50,640 bases of DNA from an uncultured Veillonella sp. (GTDB lineage Bacteria > Bacillota > Negativicutes > Veillonellales > Veillonellaceae). The notes below the pieces were generated by a model, which worked only from the letters and a program-made list of their open reading frames with translations, made no database searches and had not been told where the DNA came from. Each line of letters starts with the position of its first letter. The first letter of the stretch is position 1. The translations under genes were made by a program, and so were the position numbers. Positions 26,616 to 34,529 of the stretch are shown piece after piece. Location: contig CABSJL010000013.1 in the NCBI GenBank assembly GCA_902478055.1, positions 1-50,640 on the forward strand. The letters are read 5' to 3'.

Positions 26616-27032
26616 CTATAAGCTATCAGCGCCAAATCTAAATGGTAATAACTCATCAAGACTAACAACTCTATAATTGCCTTTTAGATTAGCCAAAATA
26701 ATCTGTGGTATTTCAAATTCAGAAATCACCTGGCGACAAGCGCCACAAGGTGCACAAGGTCCTTCCGTATCAGCAACCACGGCGAGGGCCTTAAATTTTG
26801 TATGCCCTTCTGATACAGCTTTAAATATAGCAGTTCGTTCTGCACAGTTCGTTAAACCATAGGAAGCATTTTCTATATTACAGCCTTCATAGATACTCCC
26901 ATCCTCACATACAAGGGCTGCACCTACACCAAAATGGGAGTACGGACTATAGGTTTTCTCTCGAGCTGCTATAGCACGATCAATAAGATTTTGAATTTCC
27001 TGTTCTGTCATATGAGTTTCCTTTTCTATCAT
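26616..27032 (-). CDS. cdd: Cytidine deaminase
   Basis: A 138-aa Zn enzyme that deaminates cytidine/deoxycytidine to uridine/deoxyuridine. It has CAE (63-65) and PCAPCGACR (92-100) zinc motifs, SPYSHFGVGAAL and GCNIENASYGLTNCAER. The length is typical of tetrameric Cdd. Two ATGs are plausible: 27032 (after GGAG) and 27011 (after AAGGAA). I chose the first. It lies 10 bp after the pdp stop and closes the nucleoside operon. Confidence 0.93.
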   Translation of the reverse strand: MIEKETHMTEQEIQNLIDRAIAAREKTYSPYSHFGVGAALVCEDGSIYEGCNIENASYGLTNCAERTAIFKAVSEGHTKFKALAVVADTEGPCAPCGACRQVISEFEIPQIILANLKGNYRVVSLDELLPFRFGADSL

Positions 27033-27042
27033 ATGAATCTCC

Positions 27043-28344
27043 TCATTCCACCATATCAAGAATCGTATCCACCACAATTGGTGCAGTTTCACCAAAGGTT
27101 ATGGCCGCTAAATATGTTTGACTAGCATTGGCGAGCAAGCTTTCATCGGAAGCATACAAGGTAGCTATACTTTCACCAGCTCGAACAGTATCACCTGTTT
27201 TCTTATGCATTACGATGCCCGCACTATAATCGATAGGCCCATCCTTAACTGTTCGTCCAGCACCAAGCATAACCGATGCAATACCACATTGCTCGGTGTT
27301 CATATGCGTAATATACCCGCCTTGAGGCGCTGTAACATCATAGGTGAATTTGCCGATTGCTAATAAGCTTTCATCATCAATAACTCGGCTATCTCCACCT
27401 TGAGCATCAATCATCATACGCAATCGATCTAAGGCAGCACCAGAGTCGAGTGCCTCTTGTACACGGCTGAGGGCAGTTTCATAGTCGCATATATGGCTCA
27501 ATACGAGCATATGGGCAGCCATAATAAGACATTCATGAGTTAAATCCTGTGGGCCATGACCTTTCAACGTATCAATAACCTCACGGATTTCCAAAGCATT
27601 ACCAATGGCATGACCTAGTGGTCTATCCATATCGGTTAAAACAGCCTTAACAGAGCGGCCATTTTCCTTACCAATATCTACCATTGCTTTAGCCAATGCA
27701 CGAGCATCATCTAAGGTTTTCATAAAGGCACCACTGCCAACCTTTACATCTAGTAAAATGGCTTGTGCTCCAGAAGCTAATTTTTTACTCATTACAGAGG
27801 ATGCAATGAGAGGAATGCTATCTACGGTACCCGTTACGTCTCGCAAGGCATAGAGTTTTTTATCTGCTGGTGCTAACCCTTCAGATTGACCGATTACAGC
27901 TAGGCCTATTGTATTGACTTGATTAATAAAGGCTTCTTGGTCCAAGGATACCTTTAGGTTTGGTATGGATTCCATCTTGTCGATCGTTCCGCCCGTATGA
28001 CCTAAACCACGGCCCGACATTTTTGCCACCTTGCCGCCACAAGCAGCTACGAGAGGTCCAATGATAAGTGTTGTCTTATCCCCTACACCGCCAGTACTAT
28101 GTTTATCTACTGTTATACCATTGATATTGGACAAATCTACCATGTGCCCCGATTGTGCCATTGCTAATGTCAATGTACCTAGTTCACAAGCATTCATCCC
28201 ATTAAATACAATGGTCATCAACAAAGCACTTACTTGATAGTCTGGAATTTCGCCATTCACATAGCCAGAGATAACAAAGTGAATTTCCTCATCTGTTAAT
28301 GGTAAATTGGAACGTTTTTTTAGAATAATATCATACATGCGCAT
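27043..28344 (-). CDS. pdp: Pyrimidine-nucleoside phosphorylase
   Basis: A 433-aa enzyme, the same length as Bacillus Pdp, starting MRMYDIILKKR. It carries the signature KHSTGGVGDK (81-90), SGRGLGHTGGTIDKMESIP and VGSGAFM. It phosphorolyses uridine, deoxyuridine and thymidine to base plus (deoxy)ribose-1-phosphate. Upstream deoC takes the deoxyribose product further and downstream cdd feeds it uridine. A DeoA name is a reasonable alternative. Confidence 0.94.
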   Translation of the reverse strand: MRMYDIILKKRSNLPLTDEEIHFVISGYVNGEIPDYQVSALLMTIVFNGMNACELGTLTLAMAQSGHMVDLSNINGITVDKHSTGGVGDKTTLIIGPLVAACGGKVAKMSGRGLGHTGGTIDKMESIPNLKVSLDQEAFINQVNTIGLAVIGQSEGLAPADKKLYALRDVTGTVDSIPLIASSVMSKKLASGAQAILLDVKVGSGAFMKTLDDARALAKAMVDIGKENGRSVKAVLTDMDRPLGHAIGNALEIREVIDTLKGHGPQDLTHECLIMAAHMLVLSHICDYETALSRVQEALDSGAALDRLRMMIDAQGGDSRVIDDESLLAIGKFTYDVTAPQGGYITHMNTEQCGIASVMLGAGRTVKDGPIDYSAGIVMHKKTGDTVRAGESIATLYASDESLLANASQTYLAAITFGETAPIVVDTILDMVE

Positions 28345-28364
28345 GGTTATACCGCCATTCTAAG

Positions 28365-28393
28365 AAACCACCTAAGCACTGCCTAGGTGGTTT
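28365..28393 (-). other. Intercistronic hairpin between deoC and pdp
   Basis: AAACCACCTA and TAGGTGGTTT form a 10-bp stem with a 9-nt loop. Only CTTAG follows on the minus strand, so it looks like a partial terminator or RNA-stability stem within the operon. Confidence 0.6.
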
Positions 28394-28397
28394 TCTA

Positions 28398-29060
28398 TTA
28401 CACTTCTTCGTCTAAATGATCTTTGAGTAGTTCTACTGCTGCACTGGCGCCAATACGGCTACAACCTTCTGCAATATAGGCTTTCATATCAGAGATAGAA
28501 CGAATACCACCGGCAGCCTTAATTTTTACATTAGGGCCGATGTGTTTCTTAAAGAGTTGAATATCTTCAATACTAGCACCACTGCTGCCAAAACCTGTAG
28601 ATGTTTTGATATAGTCGGCGCCACCCTCTGTAACACATTTACAGAGAGCTACCTTTTCAGAATCTGTTAGATAGCACGTTTCGATGATAACCTTTAAAAT
28701 TTTATCTCCACAAGCCTCTTTAAGTGACTTAATTTCACCGGTAACGGATTCAAAATCACCTTGTTTTACATTGCCTAGATTTATGACCATATCAATTTCA
28801 GAGGCACCTTCTGCAAGGGCTTGTTTTGTTTCAGCTACCTTCACCTCTGTCGTTTCATAGCCTAAAGGGAACCCAATAACAGTGCAAATATTGAGGTCTG
28901 GATACGCTTCATGAGCAGAAGCCACAAAATCTGGTGGAATGCAAACAGATGCTGTTTTATAGGCTACGCCGGCATCACAAATTTCTTTAATATCCTCCCA
29001 TGTAGCTGTAGGACGCAATAGTGTATGATCCACATAAGATAATAATTCTTTACCTAACAT
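28398..29060 (-). CDS. deoC: Deoxyribose-phosphate aldolase
   Basis: A 220-aa class I aldolase that splits 2-deoxyribose-5-phosphate into acetaldehyde and glyceraldehyde-3-phosphate. It has YVDHTLLRPTAT at the N-terminus, Asp90 in EIDMVIN, the Schiff-base Lys152 in YIKTSTGFG, and Lys181 in KIKAAGGIRS. It sits between the exonuclease gene and pdp. Its ribosome site reads GGAGAGA, one of two in the window that match the CU-rich motif of the candidate small RNAs. Confidence 0.95.
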   Translation of the reverse strand: MLGKELLSYVDHTLLRPTATWEDIKEICDAGVAYKTASVCIPPDFVASAHEAYPDLNICTVIGFPLGYETTEVKVAETKQALAEGASEIDMVINLGNVKQGDFESVTGEIKSLKEACGDKILKVIIETCYLTDSEKVALCKCVTEGGADYIKTSTGFGSSGASIEDIQLFKKHIGPNVKIKAAGGIRSISDMKAYIAEGCSRIGASAAVELLKDHLDEEV

Positions 29061-29074
29061 AGTGTCTCTCCTTA

Positions 29075-29704
29075 CTAAAAGAATGACATTTGCTCTGGCT
29101 CAGGTTCTTTATGTAAAGCCTCTTGAGCAGCGCGATTTTTGTCATCAATAAATGGTTCTAGTGGTACACCTGTAGCCTTCAACAAATCTGGCAAGCTATT
29201 AACGCCCTTAGCCTTAGCCGCCTCTAATACAACCTTAGCACATGTTTCCGCATCATCTAATGCGTAGTGATGTTTAAACTCAACCCCGATGTATGCAGCC
29301 ATTGTGTTTAGCTTATGGTTTACTAAATCTGGCCATACCGCACGTGAAAGTTTTACAGTACATGCATAATCTAGCTCTGGCCAAGGAATTTTATAGTAAT
29401 CCAGTGTAGCACGCAATACATTCATATCGAATTTTGCGTTGTGAGCTACCATGATATTGCCTTTTAAATGATTTTCGTAGATAGCGTTCCACAATTGATC
29501 AAAGGTTTTCTCATGGATAACATCCTTTGGTTGAATGCCATGAATTTCAATACATTCATCATCAAAACTCATGAACGGAGGTTTTATAAGGCTGTACGCC
29601 TTTTTGGTAATCTGTCCATCCTTTACGGTAATAACCGCCAAGGAGCACGCACTATTTTTAAATTTATTAGCTGTTTCAAAGTCTAATGCAACAAAATCTA
29701 ACAT
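29075..29704 (-). CDS. DEDDh 3'-5' exonuclease (DnaQ-like)
   Basis: A 209-aa exonuclease of the DNA polymerase III epsilon family. ExoI is LDFETAN (Asp8, Glu10), ExoII lies around AHNAKFDMNVL, and ExoIII is HHYALDDAETC (His and Asp). The last residues EQMSFF resemble a beta-clamp binding motif (Q-x-x-S/L-F-F). It is not fused to a polymerase, helicase or BRCT domain. It starts the operon that continues into deoC-pdp-cdd, which suggests recycling of DNA-derived nucleotides or repair. Confidence 0.85.
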   Translation of the reverse strand: MLDFVALDFETANKFKNSACSLAVITVKDGQITKKAYSLIKPPFMSFDDECIEIHGIQPKDVIHEKTFDQLWNAIYENHLKGNIMVAHNAKFDMNVLRATLDYYKIPWPELDYACTVKLSRAVWPDLVNHKLNTMAAYIGVEFKHHYALDDAETCAKVVLEAAKAKGVNSLPDLLKATGVPLEPFIDDKNRAAQEALHKEPEPEQMSFF

Positions 29705-29770
29705 AGGACTCCTTTCAAATCTATATGTTTCAAAATTTATATATAAGAATTGTATTCATTTTCTTCATTT

Positions 29771-29779
29771 ATTATAGCA
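29771..29779 (-). promoter_or_regulatory. Predicted promoter of the exonuclease-deoC-pdp-cdd operon
   Basis: On the minus strand TGCTATAAT is an extended -10 with a perfect TATAAT (29771-29776), about 70 bp upstream of the exonuclease start. No strong -35 is visible, as is common with extended -10 promoters. Confidence 0.6.
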
Positions 29780-29807
29780 TGAAACAGTCTATAATCTACT
29801 ATTCGGA

Positions 29808-29824
29808 GGTGACTATTAGTCACC
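29808..29824. promoter_or_regulatory. Palindrome upstream of pyrF
   Basis: GGTGACTATTAGTCACC is a perfect 7-bp inverted repeat with a 3-nt centre. It lies between the divergent exonuclease and pyrF promoters, 20 bp before a TTGACA at 29844-29849. It could be an operator; CTTTTC follows on plus, so a weak terminator is also possible. Confidence 0.45.
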
Positions 29825-29907
29825 CTTTTCACATCAAATTTAATTGACAGATAGGCCCTCTGTATGTGAAAATTATTTAGATATATATGTAGTATGGAGG
29901 TTGCAAG

Positions 29908-30627
29908 ATGGCAGATGACAGATTAATCGTTGCCCTTGATGTGTCCACTATGGATGCGATGAAAGAAATCGTAACATCCCTTGGTGATGCGGTTAGCTTT
30001 TACAAGGTCGGCATGGAGCTATTCTACGCCGAAGGAGAGCAAACAGTTCGCTATTTACAAGAGCAAAACAAACAAGTATTCCTTGATTTGAAATTGCATG
30101 ATATTCCTAATACAGTAGCACATGGCGTATCTTCCCTAACACGTTTAGGTGCTAACTTGATCACTATGCATGGTCAAGGTGGTCCTGTTATGATGAAAGC
30201 TGCTGTAAAAGCTGCTCGTGAAACAGCTGAACAATTAGGTGTTGAACGTACAAAATTATTGGCAATCACTGTATTAACTAGCTTTGATGATGAAGCTTGG
30301 ACTGCAACTGGTGGTCAATTACCGATTTCCAACCAAGTTATTCGTTTAGCAAAGCTTGCTAAAGAATGTGGCATGGATGGCGTTGTATGTTCCGCGTTAG
30401 AAGCTAAGATGATTCGCGAAGCATGTGGTGATGATTTCCTCATCGTAACACCAGGTATTCGCCCATCCTTTGCAGCAACAGACGACCAAAAACGTATTGC
30501 TACACCTGCTAGTGCATTACAAGATGGCGCATCTCGCCTCGTTATTGGCCGCCCTATTACACAGGCTGAAAATCCTCGTGAAGCAGTTCGTTTAATTATT
30601 GAAGAAATGGAGAATGTATCCAAATGA
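29908..30627 (+). CDS. pyrF: Orotidine 5'-phosphate decarboxylase
   Basis: A 239-aa enzyme converting OMP to UMP. The catalytic DLKLHDIPNTV (Asp60, Lys62, Asp65) is intact. LIVALDV at the start and VTPGIRPS near the end are typical of the group I family. A GGAGG site precedes the ATG. The TGA stop overlaps the pyrE ATG. A TTGACA at 29844 gives a plausible -35. Confidence 0.96.
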   Translation: MADDRLIVALDVSTMDAMKEIVTSLGDAVSFYKVGMELFYAEGEQTVRYLQEQNKQVFLDLKLHDIPNTVAHGVSSLTRLGANLITMHGQGGPVMMKAAVKAARETAEQLGVERTKLLAITVLTSFDDEAWTATGGQLPISNQVIRLAKLAKECGMDGVVCSALEAKMIREACGDDFLIVTPGIRPSFAATDDQKRIATPASALQDGASRLVIGRPITQAENPREAVRLIIEEMENVSK

Positions 30628-31211
30628 TGACAGAACAAGAAGTAAAACAATTACTTATCGACACTCAAGCTATTTTAGAAGGTCACTTCCTTTTGACATC
30701 TGGACTCCACAGCCCAATGTACGTTGAAAAATTCAATGTATTGCAACATCCTAAATACACTGAAAAACTATGCCAAGAATTAGCAGAACGCTTCCGCGAT
30801 CAAAATGTAGAACTCGTTATCGGACCTATGACCGGTGGTATCTTACTAGCTCACGAAGTAGGTAAAGCTCTTGGTACACGCGCTATCTTCACAGAACGCG
30901 AAAAAGGTGTAATGACATTGCGCCGCGGTTTCAAAATCGAACCAGGTACACGCGTACTTATCGTTGAAGACATCGTAACTACTGGTGGTTCTGTACAAGA
31001 AGTAGTAAATGTTGTAAACCAATCTGGTGGTGAAATCGTAGGTGTAGGCCTTCTCGTTAACCGTTCTGGCGGTAAAGCAGAATTCGGCGTACCTCACGAA
31101 AAAGTACAAGCATTGCTTAACCTTGAAGTTCCTACATACAAACCTGAAGAATGCCCTCTTTGCAAAGACGGCGTAGCTATGACAGAACGCGGTTCTAAAC
31201 ACATCAAATAA
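30624..31211 (+). CDS. pyrE: Orotate phosphoribosyltransferase
   Basis: A 195-aa enzyme joining orotate and PRPP to form OMP. The PRPP loop VEDIVTTGGS is at 115-123, and GPMTGGILLA and the flexible loop EREKGVMTLRRG are present. The C-terminus carries a Cys pair (ECPLCKDG) seen in a subset of PyrE proteins, perhaps binding metal. The ATGA overlap with pyrF means coupling. The second codon is also ATG, so the start may be 3 nt later. Confidence 0.96.
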   Translation: MMTEQEVKQLLIDTQAILEGHFLLTSGLHSPMYVEKFNVLQHPKYTEKLCQELAERFRDQNVELVIGPMTGGILLAHEVGKALGTRAIFTEREKGVMTLRRGFKIEPGTRVLIVEDIVTTGGSVQEVVNVVNQSGGEIVGVGLLVNRSGGKAEFGVPHEKVQALLNLEVPTYKPEECPLCKDGVAMTERGSKHIK

Positions 31212-31215
31212 ATTA

Positions 31216-31252
31216 CTAAAGACCTATGCCTATGCATAGGTCTTTTCTTTTA
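31216..31252 (+). terminator. Terminator after pyrE
   Basis: AAAGACCTATG and CATAGGTCTTT form an 11-bp stem with a short CCTATG loop, followed by TCTTTT. Confidence 0.9.
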
Positions 31253-31316
31253 CATATCTAAGTTAATAAAAATATTCCTAGTCTATCAAACACAATCAAC
31301 ATTCATAAACAGATAC

Positions 31317-31348
31317 AAAAAGAGCTCCTTCACTGAGGAGCTCTTTTT
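31317..31348 (-). terminator. Terminator closing the padR operon and RNA A
   Basis: AAAAAGAGCTCCT and AGGAGCTCTTTTT form a 13-bp stem, with a T-tract on either strand. On the minus strand it ends the structured 3' region of the padR operon. Confidence 0.9.
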
Positions 31349-31490
31349 GTTTGTGTGTAGTTATTGTGTGTAAGAGAGAGATTCTGATACGAATGTATCA
31401 CATAGAGTGTGTGGCTCTATGGTGGCCATGAATGCACTTTCACGGCCACGTTCTCTATCATTTTATGAGAGTAAGGGGCTCATAAAATAT
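31317..31490 (-). ncRNA. Candidate structured 3'-UTR RNA (RNA A)
   Basis: Minus strand, directly after the Met-rich gene. Four hairpins in a row: ATTTTATGAG/CTCATAAAAT with loop CCCCTTACT (31460-31488); GTGGCC/GGCCAC extended inward by GTGAA/TTCAT (31422-31449); CATAGAG/CTCTATG with loop CCACACA (31401-31421); TGATAC/GTATCA (31385-31400). Then comes a single-stranded linker with CTCTCTCT, then the terminator. AGAGA before and TCTCT after can close a multi-branch junction. No clear separate promoter was found, so it is probably a 3'-UTR element, perhaps processed to an sRNA. Confidence 0.5.
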
Positions 31491-31492
31491 GG

Positions 31493-31921
31493 TTAGTTTT
31501 GTGTAGTTTGTGGTGCACCTTGATCAGTTTGTTGTTGTGGTGCATTACCATTAGTTTGTTGAGGTGGTTGGCCTTGCATTGGCATTTGACCTTGCGGAGG
31601 CATTTGACCATTTTGATACATATGCTGACCATTATTTCGTCCCATACCATCTTGAGTCATCATTTGGTTTTGACAATTTTGGTACATATGTTGACCATTA
31701 TTTGGCCCCATACCATCTTGAGGCATCATTTGATTATTTCCATCCATCATATGTTGGTCCATATGCATATTAGAACCATCATGTCTATGTGGTTTTCTAA
31801 ACTGTTGTTCATTGGTTTTCATCCATTCACCAAAATTTGGTAAATCATTTACAGCAAAGGATGTACCTACCCCTACAGCACTGATTACAGTTAGAATGGC
31901 AGCAATTATAATTCGTCTCAT
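31493..31921 (-). CDS. Secreted Met/Gln/Asn-rich repeat protein
   Basis: A 142-aa exported protein: signal peptide (IIIAAILTVISAVGVGTSFA), a short DLPNFGEWMKTNEQQF segment, then low complexity with about 16 Met and 6 His. It contains two near-identical 22-residue repeats (NQMM-x-QDGMG-x-NNGQHMYQN, residues 63-84 and 85-106) and a Gln/Pro-rich end. Met/His clusters of this sort bind copper or silver in known periplasmic proteins, but no function is shown. It is the third gene of the padR operon, 9 bp after the DUF1700 gene. Confidence 0.75.
   Translation of the reverse strand: MRRIIIAAILTVISAVGVGTSFAVNDLPNFGEWMKTNEQQFRKPHRHDGSNMHMDQHMMDGNNQMMPQDGMGPNNGQHMYQNCQNQMMTQDGMGRNNGQHMYQNGQMPPQGQMPMQGQPPQQTNGNAPQQQTDQGAPQTTQN
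31604..31735 (-). repeat. 66-bp tandem repeat inside the Met-rich gene
   Basis: Two copies of a 66-bp unit encode the 22-residue repeat. Both copies share QDGMG and NNGQHMYQN, with differences at only three residues, which suggests a recent duplication or ongoing copy-number change. Confidence 0.75.
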
Positions 31922-31930
31922 AGGTCCTCC

Positions 31931-32506
31931 TTAATCTACATTGCTGAAATAACGTTCGCGTACACCACGAAGATCAATACCAATAAAGATACATGTAAGG
32001 CCTCCAAAGAGACCTACACCACCAAGTGCAACTAAAGTTACCAATGATAATGCAGGAAAGGCCGTTACATTCTCAAACGGTTGCCATGAGCTTCCGAGTA
32101 AATATAAGATGGCAGGTGTAATGATAAATATTAAAACTCCTACAATATATGACAATGCACTACCGATAGATAGTAATGTTTTGGATGCTTTTTTAGCCAT
32201 ACCAGGCAACTGTGGTAAAAGACGTTCTTTATAGTCGTCAAATCTTGCATAGATTTCTTGCATATTAACAGATTTACTTTCACCACCATCTTGGCCTAAT
32301 GTATCGGTAATAATACCTGCATCTACATAAGACGCATAAATTTCCTCTGGAGTCCCCAAAGATTTAATGATTTCGCTATCGGTAAGACCTTTTTCATAAC
32401 CTACTGCAAAATGCTCTTCATAAACCTCTATAATACTCTCTACATCAGCAACACGGGCCTTTTTGAATATATTACGCAGTGCTTCTAAAAAGCTATTTTT
32501 GTTCAT
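31931..32506 (-). CDS. DUF1700 (HAAS-domain) membrane protein
   Basis: A 191-aa protein. Residues 1-65 form a HAAS-type helical domain (SFLEALRNIFKKA, then YEEHFAVGYEKGLTDSEIIK and LGTPEEIYASY), followed by a linker and two transmembrane segments (about 110-135 and 148-175). HAAS/DUF1700 proteins almost always follow a padR gene and are thought to act as partners or anti-regulators of it. The start overlaps padR by 14 bp. Confidence 0.85.
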   Translation of the reverse strand: MNKNSFLEALRNIFKKARVADVESIIEVYEEHFAVGYEKGLTDSEIIKSLGTPEEIYASYVDAGIITDTLGQDGGESKSVNMQEIYARFDDYKERLLPQLPGMAKKASKTLLSIGSALSYIVGVLIFIITPAILYLLGSSWQPFENVTAFPALSLVTLVALGGVGLFGGLTCIFIGIDLRGVRERYFSNVD

Positions 32507-32822
32507 TATAGTCGACTCCTTTCAACAGGATGTTGATTACACCAGAAAATTCATCCCATTCTTGGCGCATCTTGTTATATGCGGCACGTCCATCTTCTGT
32601 GATGTGATAATATTTTCGAGATGGTCCTGTAGTAGATTCCTTTAAATATGTTTCAACATACTTTTCTTTTTTCAATCTATTAAATAATGGATATATAGTT
32701 CCTTCCGAAATCTCAATATATTCCGAAATGGTGCTTACAATTTCATACCCATATCGATCAGTTTGTGTTAGTAATGCTAGCACTAACATATCCATAACAC
32801 CTTTTTTTAATTGAACTTGCAT
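32493..32822 (-). CDS. PadR-family transcriptional regulator
   Basis: A 109-aa winged-helix repressor: MDMLVLALLTQTDRYGYEI, SEGTIYPLFNRLKKEKYVE (recognition helix and wing) and RKYYHITEDGRAAY. It is the short PadR-s2 type, with one C-terminal dimerisation helix. It leads the padR-DUF1700-Met-rich operon with an AGGGAGG ribosome site. A near-perfect inverted-repeat operator overlaps its predicted promoter, so it is probably autoregulated. The inducer is unknown. Confidence 0.92.
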   Translation of the reverse strand: MQVQLKKGVMDMLVLALLTQTDRYGYEIVSTISEYIEISEGTIYPLFNRLKKEKYVETYLKESTTGPSRKYYHITEDGRAAYNKMRQEWDEFSGVINILLKGVDYNEQK

Positions 32823-32903
32823 AGTTCCTCCCTTTTAGGCTGTGCCTACCTGCCAATGTGAAAGCTCTCTTACGGTCACTATCATGTACTGACAAATACA
32901 TAA

Positions 32904-32938
32904 TAACACAAGGTACCTCGTAATGCAAGGTACCTTGT
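32904..32938 (-). promoter_or_regulatory. padR promoter with palindromic operator
   Basis: An 11-bp inverted repeat, ACAAGGTACCT (32908-32918) and AGGTACCTTGT (32928-32938), with a 9-bp spacer; each half itself contains the palindrome AGGTACCT. On the minus strand TTGCAT (-35), a 17-nt spacer and TATTAT (-10) place one half-site between -35 and -10 and the other just upstream of -35. This is a classic autorepression layout. Confidence 0.7.
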
Positions 32939-33090
32939 AAAAAATATATTTTGCGCAATTAAAACTCTTGTATTTCATCACTAATAAACATAGATAAAGT
33001 CTAGGTTTATAGAGATTAAAATATTTTCAAAATTTATGCTAATTTCAAGTTATTTATATTGAAATATATCTCAATTATCATCGTATATCA

Positions 33091-33122
33091 AAAAAATCCT
33101 CATCCAAAGGATGAGGATTTTT
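33091..33122. terminator. Terminator downstream of htrA
   Basis: AAAAATCCTCATCC and GGATGAGGATTTTT form a stem of 14 bp with an AAA loop, with T-runs on both strands. It ends htrA on the minus strand. Confidence 0.9.
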
Positions 33123-33204
33123 ATTTATATAATAAGTACTATATCTATTCTAAACAGGATCTGTTCATAATAAAGAATCTGTGCTTAGTTTGAATAGACA
33201 GTAT

Positions 33205-34299
33205 CTAATTGGAAGCTGCTTGGCCTAATTTAATCTGTGTACTCTTCATTTTGTCGTTATGTGTATAGGATACTAAAACTGTATCGCCAGGGCTCTTAGC
33301 ATCGATTTGCTCTTTTAATTCTAATAATGTACTAATATCCTTGCCATCAATTTGAGCAATTGTATCCCCTTCTACTAAACCAGCCTTTGCTGCAGGACCA
33401 TTCGCATCAAGTTGAACAATGAGAAGGCCTTCGCCTTCATAACTTACATTGTTACGTGCTGCTGTTTGACGATCTACAGCCCACACACCAATATAAGGAC
33501 GCACAACTTTACCATTTTTAATAATAGAATCTACAACTGTCATAGCTGAGTTTATTGGAATGGCAAAGCCCATACCTTCAACGCCTTCTTTAGAAATCTT
33601 AGAGCTATTAATACCAATCAATTCACCGTCTGCATTGATAAGAGCACCACCTGAGTTACCTGGATTAATAGCTGCATCGGTTTGGATCAATGGGAATCGT
33701 TGCCCTTGATCATCAATAGTACGCGCCAAAGCACTAATTACACCAGATGTAACAGAACCTTTAAACTCTAGACCTAATGGGTTACCAATAGCAATGGCAG
33801 GTTCCCCTACTTGTAGTGAATCAGAGTCACCTATTTTAATTGGTTGAATATCCTTTGGAGGATCGATTTTAACAACAGCTAAATCTGTTTGAGCATCTGT
33901 GCCAATAACTGTACCTGTTACGGTAGAGCCATTAGACAAAGATACGGTAACCTCTCCATTTTTAGCACCAGCGACAACATGATTATTTGTTACGATATGT
34001 CCATCATTATCAATCAACACACCAGAGCCAACACCCTCTCCAGCATAGATGGTACGGTTAAAAATGTCTTTTTGGAAAACTTGAGTGGTAATTCCCACTA
34101 CAGCTGGGCCAGATTCTTTAGCCGCTTGTACTACATACGTATTACGTGTATCTGTAATAGGCTTAGTTTGTTTTGTTTGCTCTCGCACAGTTGCTTGATG
34201 TGTCACAGGACTACCAAAGAAATAGTACCCACCGCCTACACCAATACCAAGAGCTAGCACACAGGCAATAATTGATTTCTTATATTTTGAAAAATTCAT
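33205..34299 (-). CDS. htrA: HtrA/DegP-family serine protease with one PDZ domain
   Basis: A 364-aa envelope protease: one N-terminal transmembrane helix (10-28), a trypsin-like domain with the triad His107 (TNNHVV), Asp139 (TDLAVV) and Ser217 (GNSGG), and a C-terminal PDZ domain (about 265-360, starting RPYIGVWAVD). It degrades or refolds misfolded proteins outside the cytoplasmic membrane. It lies downstream of a two-component system but is separated from it by 556 bp containing a candidate small RNA. Confidence 0.94.
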   Translation of the reverse strand: MNFSKYKKSIIACVLALGIGVGGGYYFFGSPVTHQATVREQTKQTKPITDTRNTYVVQAAKESGPAVVGITTQVFQKDIFNRTIYAGEGVGSGVLIDNDGHIVTNNHVVAGAKNGEVTVSLSNGSTVTGTVIGTDAQTDLAVVKIDPPKDIQPIKIGDSDSLQVGEPAIAIGNPLGLEFKGSVTSGVISALARTIDDQGQRFPLIQTDAAINPGNSGGALINADGELIGINSSKISKEGVEGMGFAIPINSAMTVVDSIIKNGKVVRPYIGVWAVDRQTAARNNVSYEGEGLLIVQLDANGPAAKAGLVEGDTIAQIDGKDISTLLELKEQIDAKSPGDTVLVSYTHNDKMKSTQIKLGQAASN

Positions 34300-34529
34300 A
34301 CATTTCTCCTTATATCATTTCTTAATGATTTACCTAAAATCAATTTTATAAAATTGATTTTTGATGAACCTATTATAGTACGCAAAACATCGCAATGCAA
34401 GATAACAATTTATTACATCTATTATAAAAATATAATTTCTATAAACAATATGTATCTGGCGATCTTTCAAGAACAATTCAATATTAGAGAAATGACACGA
34501 ACCAAAAGTTCTATATAAAGCTATCATAT

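Larger units (their letters stand above)
32823..33204. other. Intergenic region, padR to htrA end (382 bp)
   Basis: It holds the padR leader and operator, an AT-rich stretch without recognisable genes (32940-33090), the htrA terminator, and a long imperfect stem just after htrA (33137-33203: TACT, TCTATTC and AAAC pair with GTTT, GAATAGA and AGTA). Confidence 0.6.

Noticed and set aside
31385..31488. CRISPR array or repeat array
   Set aside because: The hairpins differ in sequence and length, with no common repeat and no cas genes; this is RNA structure, not a CRISPR.
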